A stretch of DNA of 64,000 nucleotides, from positions 1 through 64,000 of the forward strand of contig CACZZB010000005.1 of NCBI GenBank assembly GCA_902785555.1, in the 5' to 3' direction. Below are positions 33,641-42,363 of the stretch, piece by piece (the stretch's first letter is position 1; every line of letters starts with the position of its first letter). The position numbers and the translations under genes are program-made. This DNA comes from an uncultured Ruminococcus sp. Lineage in GTDB: Bacteria > Bacillota > Clostridia > Oscillospirales > Acutalibacteraceae. Below the pieces are notes generated by a model. The model made no database searches. It saw only the letters and a program-made list of their open reading frames with translations, and was not told the origin of the DNA.

Positions 33641-36265
33641 TTATTTTATAAATGCTGAAATTATTTCATCAACTTTTTCAAGTGCAGCACCTATCTTTGA
33701 AACATCTCCGACACCTGCCATTGCTCTTTCAGGCTTACCGCCGCCTTTGCCGTTGACGAGTGCTGCTACTTCCTTAATTATCTTTCCCGAATGTCCGCCT
33801 TTTTTGAGTGCTTCCTTGCCGCAGGCAACAGCTATATTGCCTTTGTCACCGTCTTTGCCGAACAATACTGCAACTGCTTCCGGCTCAAGTTCAAGTACCC
33901 TGTCAAGCATTATCTTGAGAGTTCCTGCATTTGCCGTAAACTCGCCTTTGACTATCTTGACGCCGTTGACACTCTCGGCACTCTTTACAAGACTGTCTAT
34001 GCTCAATGAAACGAGCTTTGAAGTAAGTCTTTCAATTTCCTTGTCCTTTTCTTTAAGCTCATTGGCTGTATGCTCACAAACGGATTTCAGATTATTCATA
34101 TTTGTTGCTTTCACTGCTTTCATTGAATCCGAAATGATATTTGAATAATTATCGAGTATTTCAAGGACACCCCTGCCTGTTGCAGCCTCTATTCTTCTGA
34201 CACCCGATGCGACAGAACCTTCGCTGAGTATTCTGAATAATCCTATTTTAGCCGTATTCTCGATATGAGTACCGCCGCAGAATTCCTTTGAAAATTCATC
34301 TATCATTACAACTCTTACTATATCACCGTATTTTTCACCGAACAATGCCATTGCACCGAGTTTTTTAGCTTCCTCAATGGGCATTTCCTTTGTAACTACA
34401 TCTATGCCCTTGAATATCTCATCATTGACGAGCTTTTCTATTTCTTTAAGTTCAGCATCACTCAATGCCGAAAAATGCGTGAAGTCAAATCTCAGTTTAT
34501 CAGCCGTTACAAGCTGTCCTGCCTGTTCAACATGAGTTCCGAGAACCTTTCTCAAAGCTGCCTGCAAAAGATGTGCCGCTGTATGATTACGCATAGTAGC
34601 ATAACGCTTTTCATTATTGACCTCTGCCTTTGCAGTGTCACCGTTTTCAAATTCACCCTCTGTTACTATACAATGGTGCATATAGATTCCGTTGTTATCC
34701 TTTACAGTGTCCCTGACTTCCATTTTTGCATTTGCAGTCGTGATGATACCCGTATCACCGACCTGTCCGCCGCTCTCTGCATAGAAAGGAGTCCTGTCAA
34801 GAACTATTATGACTTCATCGCCTGTTCCTGCAAATTCTACTTTTTCACCGTCTTTTACGACTGCAAGTATCTTTGCATCTGCTGTCAGGTCTGTATATCC
34901 CACAAACTCTGTCTTTTCAATTCCTCCAAAATCAACAGCGTCACTTAACCATGCTTCTGCACCTGCATTTTTCCTTGCACCTCTTGCTCTTTGCTTCTGT
35001 TCTTTGAGAAGCTCCTCATATTTATCCATGTCAACTGTCATGCCCTTTTCGGCTGCAACCTCTTTGAGCAGGTCAACAGGGAATCCGAATGTATCATTGA
35101 GTCTGAAAGCATCTTCACCAGAAATTCTGTTTATCTCGGATTTAGCTATTATCTCATCAAGCAGTTCAAAGCCTTGATTGAGTGTTTTTGAAAAGCTGTC
35201 TTCCTCATTCTTTATAACTTTTACTATCCAGTCACGCTTTTCTGCAAGTTCGGGATATGCGGGATTTTCCTGTACGACTGTATCCACAACTTTATACAGG
35301 AAAGGTTCTGTTATTCCGAGTAATCTTCCATGACGTGCGGCACGACGGAGAAGTCTTCTCAATACATATCCTCTGCCCTCGTTTGAAGGCAATACACCGT
35401 CGCCTATCATGAAAGTAGTGCTTCTGATATGGTCTGTTATAACTCTCAGTGAAATATCGGTCTTTTCATTGTCACCGTATTTTACACCAACTAATTCTGA
35501 AATTTTACCCATGATATTCTGCACTGTATCAACCAAAAACAGATTGTCCACACCCTGCATTATACAGGCAAGTCTTTCAAGTCCCATGCCTGTATCTATA
35601 TTCGGATGGTCAAGGGGAGTATAATTGTTTTTGCCGTCATTGTCGAACTGTGTGAATACGTTGTTCCAGAATTCAACGTATCTGTCGCAGTCACAGCCTA
35701 CTTTACAAGTGGGTTTTCCGCAGCCGTATTTTTCACCTCTGTCAAAATACAGTTCCGAACAAGGTCCGCATGGACCTTCACCGTGCTCCCAGAAATTGTC
35801 CTCTTTGCCGAGCCTTACTATCCTGTCTGGTGATACGCCTACTTCCTTTGTCCATATATCAAAGGCTTCGTCATCATTTTCATAGATTGATACCCATATT
35901 TTGTCAACGGGCAGTTCGAGTTCCTTTGTACAGAATTCCCATGCCCATGCGGTAGCCTCATGCTTGAAATAATCACCGAATGAGAAGTTGCCCAGCATTT
36001 CAAAGAATGTTCCGTGACGGGCTGTTATGCCTACTCTTTCGATATCGGGGGTACGGATACATTTCTGACAAGTCGTTACACGCTTTCTCGGAGGAGTAAC
36101 TTCACCTGTAAAATACTTCTTCATTGGAGCCATTCCCGAATTTATCAGCAGAAGGCTGTTGTCATTCTTCGGTATGAGCGAAAAGCTCGGCAGTCTGAGA
36201 TGTCCCTTTGATTCAAAGAAAGACAAATATTTTTCTCTGAGTTCATTAAGTCCTGTCCATTTCAT
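33641..36265 (-). CDS. alaS: Alanyl-tRNA synthetase
   Basis: AlaRS charges tRNA-Ala with alanine. The full-length 874-residue protein has the class II aminoacylation domain (starting LREKYLSFFESKGHLRLPS, with TCQKCIRTPDIE and the GTFFEMLGNFSFGDYF segment), the tRNA-recognition domain, the editing domain with HTAAHLL and CGGTHI zinc/active-site residues (about 560-670) and the C-terminal C-Ala domain ending in a glycine-rich KGGGKPERAMAGVG. It is preceded by a T-box leader and a consensus promoter, so expression is expected to respond to uncharged tRNA-Ala. Confidence 0.98.
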   Translation of the reverse strand: MKWTGLNELREKYLSFFESKGHLRLPSFSLIPKNDNSLLLINSGMAPMKKYFTGEVTPPRKRVTTCQKCIRTPDIERVGITARHGTFFEMLGNFSFGDYFKHEATAWAWEFCTKELELPVDKIWVSIYENDDEAFDIWTKEVGVSPDRIVRLGKEDNFWEHGEGPCGPCSELYFDRGEKYGCGKPTCKVGCDCDRYVEFWNNVFTQFDNDGKNNYTPLDHPNIDTGMGLERLACIMQGVDNLFLVDTVQNIMGKISELVGVKYGDNEKTDISLRVITDHIRSTTFMIGDGVLPSNEGRGYVLRRLLRRAARHGRLLGITEPFLYKVVDTVVQENPAYPELAEKRDWIVKVIKNEEDSFSKTLNQGFELLDEIIAKSEINRISGEDAFRLNDTFGFPVDLLKEVAAEKGMTVDMDKYEELLKEQKQRARGARKNAGAEAWLSDAVDFGGIEKTEFVGYTDLTADAKILAVVKDGEKVEFAGTGDEVIIVLDRTPFYAESGGQVGDTGIITTANAKMEVRDTVKDNNGIYMHHCIVTEGEFENGDTAKAEVNNEKRYATMRNHTAAHLLQAALRKVLGTHVEQAGQLVTADKLRFDFTHFSALSDAELKEIEKLVNDEIFKGIDVVTKEMPIEEAKKLGAMALFGEKYGDIVRVVMIDEFSKEFCGGTHIENTAKIGLFRILSEGSVASGVRRIEAATGRGVLEILDNYSNIISDSMKAVKATNMNNLKSVCEHTANELKEKDKEIERLTSKLVSLSIDSLVKSAESVNGVKIVKGEFTANAGTLKIMLDRVLELEPEAVAVLFGKDGDKGNIAVACGKEALKKGGHSGKIIKEVAALVNGKGGGKPERAMAGVGDVSKIGAALEKVDEIISAFIK

Positions 36266-36305
36266 TTTCTTGTCACCTTTTCTCTTAAAATTTCTTATGC
36301 CGAAA

Positions 36306-36545
36306 TAAAAAAATCACGGAAAATTCGTCTTTATGGGACGAAATTCTCCGTGTTACCACCCAAATTGCATTTTATCTTGAAAAATGCCACTCATTTACAG
36401 CTTTAACGCAGCCTGTACGTTGCGGTTTGCCGCAAATGCTCCGAGTCAGCCCAAGCAGCCTTTTGAAAAAGCCTTGCACCAAAACGGCTTTCTCTCTGTG
36501 TCAACGGTTCTGCTCTTTTTCTCATCTCAGCGTAAATATTATCAT
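36306..36545 (-). promoter_or_regulatory. T-box leader of alaS
   Basis: The minus-strand leader of about 240 bases has T-box features: a K-turn-like GAGATGAG near its 5' end, a stem I apical region with GGTGCAAGGC, a candidate Ala specifier GCA (36439-36437), the T-box sequence GGGTGGTAACACGG (36361-36348) and the adjoining terminator (CACGGAGAATTTCGTC against GACGAATTTTCCGTG, then T-run, to 36306). TGGT in the bulge can pair with an ACCA tRNA end, consistent with the A discriminator of tRNA-Ala. Uncharged tRNA would stabilise the antiterminator and raise alaS expression. Confidence 0.92.
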
Positions 36546-36552
36546 AAGTAAT

Positions 36553-36580
36553 ATTATAACTGTTTTTTTCGCTCTGTCAA
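36553..36580 (-). promoter_or_regulatory. Promoter of the alaS T-box transcript
   Basis: TTGACA (36580-36575) and TATAAT (36558-36553) on the minus strand with a 16-base spacer. Confidence 0.85.
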
Positions 36581-36591
36581 GCATAAAAACA

Positions 36592-37248
36592 TTATTTTTT
36601 TAATTTCAGATTGATAAAATTCATCAGTGATATTACACCGACTATAACAGCACTTCCGCCCATTATTACTATCACGAGAGCCAGAACGGAATTATTTTCC
36701 ATAGCCCTCAGAAAAAGTCCGAGGATAGTAAACGGTATACCTGCTGCCAGGGGTATTATAAAAGACGAGCGTTTATATTTTATTTCTTCCTCGGTATCGG
36801 TATCACTTTCATTGTCTTCTATCTTTTTATATCTCTTGAACTGAACTATTTTATATATGCCTATCGTCCAGAACGGCACCGACAGGAATATTATCATTGC
36901 TCCATGATATTTCATTGCATTTGTCCATATAACTGTCGGGTTTTCTTCACTGACATATATCTTTAATTTATCACCGATTTTCCATGAGCCTTCGTACTGT
37001 CTCAATGTTATGTTCTCGTACTTCTTATTATTACAAATATATTCAACCAATGTTGTAGTCGATTTTATATCTGAGGCTTCAACTTCATTGAATCCCGTTA
37101 TAGTAGCCGTACATAAAACAGCTTTTTCAGGCAGTTTGGCATTGTTTATCTGAACTATGACACCCACTATAAGAAGTATTGATGCTATTATAATGAGTAT
37201 TATACTGCCTCTCATTCCTATTCTTTCCAGAGAAATCTTACTTTTCAA
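36592..37248 (-). CDS. DUF3592-like membrane protein (1)
   Basis: A 218-residue protein with membrane segments near residues 13-33, 113-135, 163-180 and 187-210. Between the first two lies an extracellular-type domain of about 75 residues (KAVLCTATITGFNEVE to GDKLKIYVSEENPTVIW), the pattern seen in DUF3592 proteins: a beta domain with GDKxxIxYxxxNP. The function of the family is unknown. It is the last of three co-directional genes, separated from the lipoprotein gene by 20 bp, and a paralogue lies two genes upstream. Confidence 0.7.
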   Translation of the reverse strand: MKSKISLERIGMRGSIILIIIASILLIVGVIVQINNAKLPEKAVLCTATITGFNEVEASDIKSTTTLVEYICNNKKYENITLRQYEGSWKIGDKLKIYVSEENPTVIWTNAMKYHGAMIIFLSVPFWTIGIYKIVQFKRYKKIEDNESDTDTEEEIKYKRSSFIIPLAAGIPFTILGLFLRAMENNSVLALVIVIMGGSAVIVGVISLMNFINLKLKK

Positions 37249-37268
37249 TTATTATTCTCCCTCTTCCC

Positions 37269-38705
37269 CTAAAGCACCTCAGCGTACACCGTTATTGTCT
37301 GACATATTTCATCACACACGCTGTTATAGTTTATGTCCTCTGCTCCAAAAAATTCCTTTAACCATTCTTCCATGTGAACACATGATTTATTAAGCACCGA
37401 AAGATTGTCGAATTTCACCGACAAATTATCTATTTTATTGTCGACACGATTCTTTTCAAATATTTCCATGAGCTGTTCTTTTACGTCTTCACCCGAATAC
37501 ACCGTAAGCCCATTCATTTTATGATAATTTGCCTTTTCACTCTTACATTCGGGCAAGCCTATTTCCCTGTAAAATCCGTAAACCTCATGTGTCTTATCGT
37601 TGAACTCATCATTGACATTAAAAAAACCGTAATTCGGATAATTCACCTGATATTCATTATCTTTGATATTATCTATGGTCAGGTCGACATTATAATATTT
37701 TCCGTTTATTTTTATTATATTCCATGAATGTCCCGCATATACGGCATCCGTCTGCCATTTTGGAGTACCCGAAACACACATACATTCAATGCCCAATTCC
37801 CTCATGCACCACATGAATGACTTGCATATTCCTTCACATCTTCCTATATGATTTATAAGGGTCCCGTAGACCGTTCCCGAATAGCCCTCGGAATCATCAT
37901 ATATACATTCGGAAAAAATCATATCATAAACATATTTTTCTTTTTCGATATCGCTTTTTTCTCCTATATCTGCTTTCAGCGTTTCAAAAAACAGCCTGAG
38001 TTCTTCAATGTATTCATTATATTTTTCCTCACTCATATTATAAGTGAAATATACTCCCGAAACTCTTTTGCACTCCTCATCAACATACATTGGCGAGTAG
38101 TCTCCGTTGAGCTGTATCAGCTCGGGACAGTCATAATTCAGCAGAAACATCATAGTATCAAGTGATTCCGATGGTATATCCTCCGAAAAATGCACTCCGT
38201 CCTCAAAATCCTTTACCGAACAGTACATCTGAATGAAATATTCATACAGCTTTTCATCAAGCTCCTGAACAAAATATTTTTTATCCAATTCGTATACCAT
38301 ATTTTCATCAAAGGTCTTTGCCGGCTCTTGAGATACTTCTTCCGTACTGCTCTGTATATCGGAATATTCGGAAACGGTTTGGGAAGGATTTTCTTCAATA
38401 CTGCTTTCCGCCTGATGTATTTCACTTGATTCTTCTTTTGGAACTTCACTTGACACACTGTCACTTGCTTCCGACTTTTCATCAGCTTTGCTCGAAACAG
38501 AGCTTTGAGGTTCTCTATTTTTGGAACTGTTTTCATTGATTCCTGTATTTTTGCCTGAATTTTCGCTTTGTTTTTCCGAATTTTCCTGTACTGTCTGTGT
38601 ACTCTCCTGTACCGGTACATTACTGTCATCATTTTTATTACAACCTGTACAGCATAAAATAAATATAATTAATAATATTGCCGAAATTTTTAACAATCTT
38701 TTCAT
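37269..38705 (-). CDS. Lipoprotein with transglutaminase-like domain
   Basis: A 478-residue lipoprotein: signal peptide with a lipobox ending at C22 (CCTGC), then a long Ser/Glu/Gln-rich linker (about residues 25-135), and a C-terminal transglutaminase-like cysteine domain. The triad is visible as Cys in RCEGICKSFMWCMRELGI, His in YAGHSWNIIKINGKYY and Asp in NVDLTID. Such domains in Clostridia may act as peptidases or amidases at the cell surface rather than cross-linkers. It is flanked within 20 bp on both sides by DUF3592-like membrane proteins, suggesting a surface complex. Confidence 0.85.
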   Translation of the reverse strand: MKRLLKISAILLIIFILCCTGCNKNDDSNVPVQESTQTVQENSEKQSENSGKNTGINENSSKNREPQSSVSSKADEKSEASDSVSSEVPKEESSEIHQAESSIEENPSQTVSEYSDIQSSTEEVSQEPAKTFDENMVYELDKKYFVQELDEKLYEYFIQMYCSVKDFEDGVHFSEDIPSESLDTMMFLLNYDCPELIQLNGDYSPMYVDEECKRVSGVYFTYNMSEEKYNEYIEELRLFFETLKADIGEKSDIEKEKYVYDMIFSECIYDDSEGYSGTVYGTLINHIGRCEGICKSFMWCMRELGIECMCVSGTPKWQTDAVYAGHSWNIIKINGKYYNVDLTIDNIKDNEYQVNYPNYGFFNVNDEFNDKTHEVYGFYREIGLPECKSEKANYHKMNGLTVYSGEDVKEQLMEIFEKNRVDNKIDNLSVKFDNLSVLNKSCVHMEEWLKEFFGAEDINYNSVCDEICQTITVYAEVL

Positions 38706-38723
38706 TTAGAAACAACTTCTTTC

Positions 38724-39416
38724 TTAAAAATTATTGTCTCCCGAACCATCATCTTCATCATAACCGACATACGGAGCTGTCGGATCAAAATATGAATCCA
38801 TTACTCCACGATTTTCATCATATATCTTATTATAGTCAATTTTATCCGAAAACGGTGCGGCATCCGGATTAGGCTTGCCAGTTCCGTCATAACTTCCATA
38901 TCCCTCCTTTACTTTATCAATTTCTTCACGTGTGGCATTTCTTTGGGCAACATTTTCCCTTATTTCTTTCAGATGCGAGCGTCTTACCGCTGCACCGAAT
39001 CCCAGAATACCTATCAGGACAACTGCCGACCAAAAAATATATGCAACCAAACTATATGAAATAACAGGGTCATCTACGACTGAACATATACTCGGCTGTT
39101 CGGCATCATATTTTATATTGATATGGTCACCTATTGTGACTTTGAACGGAATATTATATATTGCTATATTCCTGTACGAATGACCGTCTGCACCATCAAA
39201 ATCAACTATCACATTATAATATTCCGCATTATCCGATGACATTGCAGTGACACCCGTTACAACAGCAACTGCCCTCGGGTCTCTCATATCGGGCGTATTG
39301 TGTTCCTTGTCCTTTTGAGATGTCAGCATTATCAGAGAAACACCTGCTACTATTATCAATGCAAATATTATCATCTGTACTGCCGGTATGGCTAATTTCT
39401 CTTTTATTCTGTCCAT
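38724..39416 (-). CDS. DUF3592-like membrane protein (2)
   Basis: A 230-residue protein with membrane segments near residues 11-30 and 123-143 around an external beta domain (AVAVVTGVTAMSSDN to GDHINIKYDAEQPSIC) of DUF3592 type, followed by a C-terminal tail of about 85 residues, predicted disordered and rich in Asp, Gly, Tyr and Pro (DEDDGSGDNNF at the end). AGGAC precedes the ATG. It is the first gene of the three-gene unit with the transglutaminase lipoprotein and the shorter paralogue. Confidence 0.7.
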   Translation of the reverse strand: MDRIKEKLAIPAVQMIIFALIIVAGVSLIMLTSQKDKEHNTPDMRDPRAVAVVTGVTAMSSDNAEYYNVIVDFDGADGHSYRNIAIYNIPFKVTIGDHINIKYDAEQPSICSVVDDPVISYSLVAYIFWSAVVLIGILGFGAAVRRSHLKEIRENVAQRNATREEIDKVKEGYGSYDGTGKPNPDAAPFSDKIDYNKIYDENRGVMDSYFDPTAPYVGYDEDDGSGDNNF

Positions 39417-39495
39417 AAATTACGCCGTCCTTTATTTATTATCTTTGATATTATACAATATTCCGCAAAAAATTTCAATCCGTTTATCTTTTATA

Positions 39496-39530
39496 CAAAA
39501 ATACCGGCTAAATTTTATTCAGCCGATATT
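39496..39530 (-). terminator. Terminator after the 138-residue gene
   Basis: Minus-strand stem ATATCGGCT/AGCCGGTAT (one G-T pair) with a 12-base loop, followed by TTTTTG. Confidence 0.75.
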
Positions 39531-39536
39531 AATATA

Positions 39537-39953
39537 TTAACCTTTTCTCAGCAAAGCACCGTTATCAGACATCAGAAATATATCCCCGTATTCTCCCATA
39601 TCATCATCAATATTATAAACATACGCCGAAATATAATCATCTTTAAGCTCTGTGTACTTCCATGAACCTTTCTTTGCAGGCACATAAAGTAATGTCAGCA
39701 TCTTTCCGAACATTGAATGTGTTTCTATTGCGTGATATACAAAAGCACCCGTTTCTTTTTCAAAGTCCCTGTATATTTTTGCATAATTTTCATCATACTC
39801 TATTGTATCAACACATCCGAACAAGCCTGAAACGACGTAACTGTAATACACTCTGTCTTCTTCCAAATATTTGATAAGATTTGGATTCAAATCAAATTTT
39901 TCTGTCAGTAATTTCATTCTTTTAAGTGCTTCCTGTTTTTGTGCTTCCGACAT
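39537..39953 (-). CDS. Unrecognised small cytoplasmic protein
   Basis: I do not recognise this 138-residue protein. It is soluble, acidic, with a helical N-terminal 30 residues and then a likely beta-rich core containing many Tyr (YYSYVVSGLFGCVDTIEYDENYAKIY). There is no signal peptide or known motif. GGAGG lies eight bases before the ATG, and a terminator follows, so it is an expressed single gene rather than a shadow frame. Confidence 0.75.
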   Translation of the reverse strand: MSEAQKQEALKRMKLLTEKFDLNPNLIKYLEEDRVYYSYVVSGLFGCVDTIEYDENYAKIYRDFEKETGAFVYHAIETHSMFGKMLTLLYVPAKKGSWKYTELKDDYISAYVYNIDDDMGEYGDIFLMSDNGALLRKG

Positions 39954-40008
39954 TTTTTTGCACCTCCGAATTTTTTTAGTATAAATATATCATAATATTT
40001 TCATATTG

Positions 40009-40818
40009 TCAATTATTTTTTATAAGCTCCGTTATCGGTGACAATTCATATCCCATTTCCTCCCACTTTGAAAGCAGTTCATCAAGTATTTCGCTGTTGG
40101 TCTTTGACGTGCTGTGCAGTAATACTACTGCTCCGTTATGGATACGTGGCAGTAATTTATCAAAAGCCTGTTCTCTTGTCGGCTGATTGTCATTATACCA
40201 GTCAACATACGCAAGACTCCAGAATATCGTCTTATATCCCATACTTTTTGCCATTTTAAGATTTTCTTCACTGAATTTTCCCTGAGGAGGGCGGTATATC
40301 TTCATCATGTCCTTGCCGGTAACTTCCTTATATAAGTTTTCCAACCCCGAAAGTTCTTTCTTAAACGATTCTATATCCGATATCGAGGACATATCGGGAT
40401 GAGTCATTGTATGGTTTCCCACCGTATGACCGTCACTTACCATTCTTTTCACAAGTTCGGGAGCTGTTTCAATGAAATTGCCTACAAGGAAAAATGTTGC
40501 CTTTACATTATGCTTTTTGAGAACATCCAATATATTTTCCGTATAGCCGTTTTCATATCCGGCATCAAATGTAAGATATATTTTTTTCTGTGACACATCT
40601 CCTATATAATAAGCATCGGATAATTTCAGTTTTTCAGCCGTTGCGTTTCCCGTAGGTATCCCGTTTGAAGAATTGAAGCTCAATCCCCAATTCACATCCG
40701 TTCCTGTCATGACTGCATTGTTTGCGGTTATCCCCGATACTATGACACAGCATACACACAGTATCAAAAAACCCGATATTACTGTAATTATCGTCTTTCT
40801 GTTGAATATGAGATACAA
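40009..40818 (-). CDS. PdaA-like polysaccharide deacetylase
   Basis: A membrane-anchored CE4 deacetylase, probably a PdaA-type N-acetylmuramic acid deacetylase. The CE4 motifs are TFDAGYENG (catalytic Asp), GNHTMTHPDMS (metal His pair), RPPQGKFS and VLLHS. I place the start at a TTG at 40818, because AAGGGGGAG ends six bases before it and the protein then begins directly with MYLIFNRK and a membrane segment (residues 9-32); the longer ATG frame at 40896 adds a polar 26-residue stretch that overlaps the upstream gene. Length is then 269 residues. PdaA is classically a spore-cortex enzyme, so this may mark a sporulation-related or wall-tailoring role. Confidence 0.88.
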   Translation of the reverse strand: MYLIFNRKTIITVISGFLILCVCCVIVSGITANNAVMTGTDVNWGLSFNSSNGIPTGNATAEKLKLSDAYYIGDVSQKKIYLTFDAGYENGYTENILDVLKKHNVKATFFLVGNFIETAPELVKRMVSDGHTVGNHTMTHPDMSSISDIESFKKELSGLENLYKEVTGKDMMKIYRPPQGKFSEENLKMAKSMGYKTIFWSLAYVDWYNDNQPTREQAFDKLLPRIHNGAVVLLHSTSKTNSEILDELLSKWEEMGYELSPITELIKNN

Positions 40819-40870
40819 TTGGCTCTCCCCCTTATCACAATAAAATAATATGCCTCTCTTTTTTATATTA

Positions 40871-41287
40871 TCACTTCCATAACGACACCAATTCATTTAT
40901 TTTCAAATAATATTCATCAGTCTTTTCGGCAGCCACAGACAGCATATATTCAAATATTGATTCACTCAGCAGTGAATTGTAAAAACTTGAAGTCATCTTG
41001 AAATATACTCCTATATTCTTCCTGTCAAAACAAAAATGACCGTCAGAAAGTGTGTCGTTTATCACACAAAGTGCAAATGCAAGCTCCGATACATTCCTGA
41101 GACCCGAATTTATTTCTATCGGAACATACAGCGATATCAACATTTTTGACGGCTCTATGACGAATATCATCCTGAAATCCTTTTCTTTTCCGCTGATACT
41201 GCATTTTACACATAAATTTTCTTCATCACATTCATACGCTATATCATTCCTTTTCAGAACACTGCACAGTGTCTGATATACTTTCAT
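40871..41287 (-). CDS. Possible YbjN-like domain protein
   Basis: A 138-residue soluble protein with an alpha-beta pattern: MKVYQTLCSVLKRND helix, strand pairs around FRMIFVIEPSKMLISLYVPIE, a helix with VSELAFALCVINDTLSDGHF, strand NIGVYFKMTSSF and a closing helix. This order resembles YbjN/type III chaperone-like proteins, but no signature is decisive. The ATG at 41287 has GGGG seven bases upstream; the longer frame from 41311 is not supported. It lies 52 bp upstream of the deacetylase gene and may be co-transcribed. Confidence 0.6.
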   Translation of the reverse strand: MKVYQTLCSVLKRNDIAYECDEENLCVKCSISGKEKDFRMIFVIEPSKMLISLYVPIEINSGLRNVSELAFALCVINDTLSDGHFCFDRKNIGVYFKMTSSFYNSLLSESIFEYMLSVAAEKTDEYYLKINELVSLWK

Positions 41288-41643
41288 TGATTTTGTCCCC
41301 GATAGTATCAATTTACTGCCCCTCCAAACAAATTATCTGATACTATTTATATCACTTTGAGCATAATTAAAATAACGAATTTTGTCCTTTGTAACAAAAT
41401 TGTCATCATTTAATTTCATCGTCGTAATTTTTGCGGATATTGTCGATTTTCAGGCTGTAATTATTGTTAAAAAAGGTATTTTTTTTATAAAAATTTCAAA
41501 TGATATTATTACTTTTTAATCAAGATTACAAAATTGTAACAAAAAGCTTGACAAATCATTCAAAATCGTTTAATATATAACCCGTCGCAAGATACTGACA
41601 GCACATGATGATTTGAGTGCTGATTTTAAGGAGGATTTTTCAA
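41288..41643. other. AT-rich divergent intergenic region
   Basis: About 350 bases between the YbjN-like gene (minus) and the SH3b gene (plus). Apart from the plus-strand promoter at 41548-41576 and an AAGGAGG ribosome site near 41630, I see no reading frame, clear hairpin or known riboswitch. Confidence 0.6.
41548..41576 (+). promoter_or_regulatory. Promoter of the SH3b protein gene
   Basis: TTGACA (41548-41553) and TAATAT (41571-41576) with a 17-base spacer; a 60-base leader follows. Confidence 0.8.
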
Positions 41644-42291
41644 ATGAAGAATTTTAGTAAATTACTTGGTATTGTTTCTGCCGGTGTTCTCGCTGCCGTT
41701 ATACCTAACTGTTCTGCTTCGGCTTACAATAATACAGTTTATACCACAGACTATCTCAGAGTTAGAGAAGCTCCCTCCCTTGATGCTGCAATTATAGACG
41801 TTGTTTCTCCCGGCACAGCAGTTCAGCAGATACAGAAGCTTGATAACGGCTGGAGCGAAGTTATATACAACGGCTCTGTATACTATATGTTTTCTTACTA
41901 TCTCACAGATGACTTTGAAGATGAATATGAAAACGAAAACTACTATGAAGAAAATATTGAATACGTTGTTTATGACAACGATTATGATGAAAACACTTAT
42001 GTCAATGAAATAATTTCTGCAAATGACTTCCGTTTCAACGGTGAGGAATTCTGGGGTAATTACAGATGGACTTATTACAGTGAACAAGTACTTCCCGGAG
42101 GCGGTCTTGATATCCCCGGCAGACATACCGACAGCAACGGTTATGTTTGTGATGAAAACGATAATATTTGTCTTGCAAGCGATTTCCTTGAAAAGGGCAC
42201 TGTTGTTTCAACTCCTTTCGGCAAGGACGGCAAAGTTTATGACTGCGGCTGCGGTGACAATATAACTCTTGATGTTTATGTAAACTGGTAA
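41644..42291 (+). CDS. Secreted SH3b-domain protein with 3D-like C-terminal domain
   Basis: A 215-residue exported protein: signal peptide (1-27, ending CSASA), a bacterial SH3 domain (about residues 30-90, with the typical YLRVREAPSLDA start and GWSEVIYNGSVYYMFSYYL end), a very acidic Glu/Asp/Tyr/Asn linker (about 92-130) and a C-terminal domain with GLDIPGRHTDSNGYVC, KGTVVSTPFGKDGKVYDCGCGD and a closing LDVYVNW. The last part resembles the 3D / RlpA-like double-psi barrel found in wall-active proteins. The start follows AAGGAGG. A role at the cell wall is likely; catalysis is uncertain. Confidence 0.8.
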   Translation: MKNFSKLLGIVSAGVLAAVIPNCSASAYNNTVYTTDYLRVREAPSLDAAIIDVVSPGTAVQQIQKLDNGWSEVIYNGSVYYMFSYYLTDDFEDEYENENYYEENIEYVVYDNDYDENTYVNEIISANDFRFNGEEFWGNYRWTYYSEQVLPGGGLDIPGRHTDSNGYVCDENDNICLASDFLEKGTVVSTPFGKDGKVYDCGCGDNITLDVYVNW

Positions 42292-42322
42292 TATTTTGTA
42301 TATGAAGTAAGCTATCGGCAGA

Positions 42323-42362
42323 AAAAATCGGACTGTTATCAAAAAAACAGCCCGATTTTTTT
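42323..42362. terminator. Bidirectional terminator between the SH3b gene and hemW
   Basis: Stem AAAAATCGGACTGTT against AACAGCCCGATTTTT (one mismatch) with A- and T-runs at its ends; shared by the convergent genes. Confidence 0.85.
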
Positions 42363-42363
42363 G

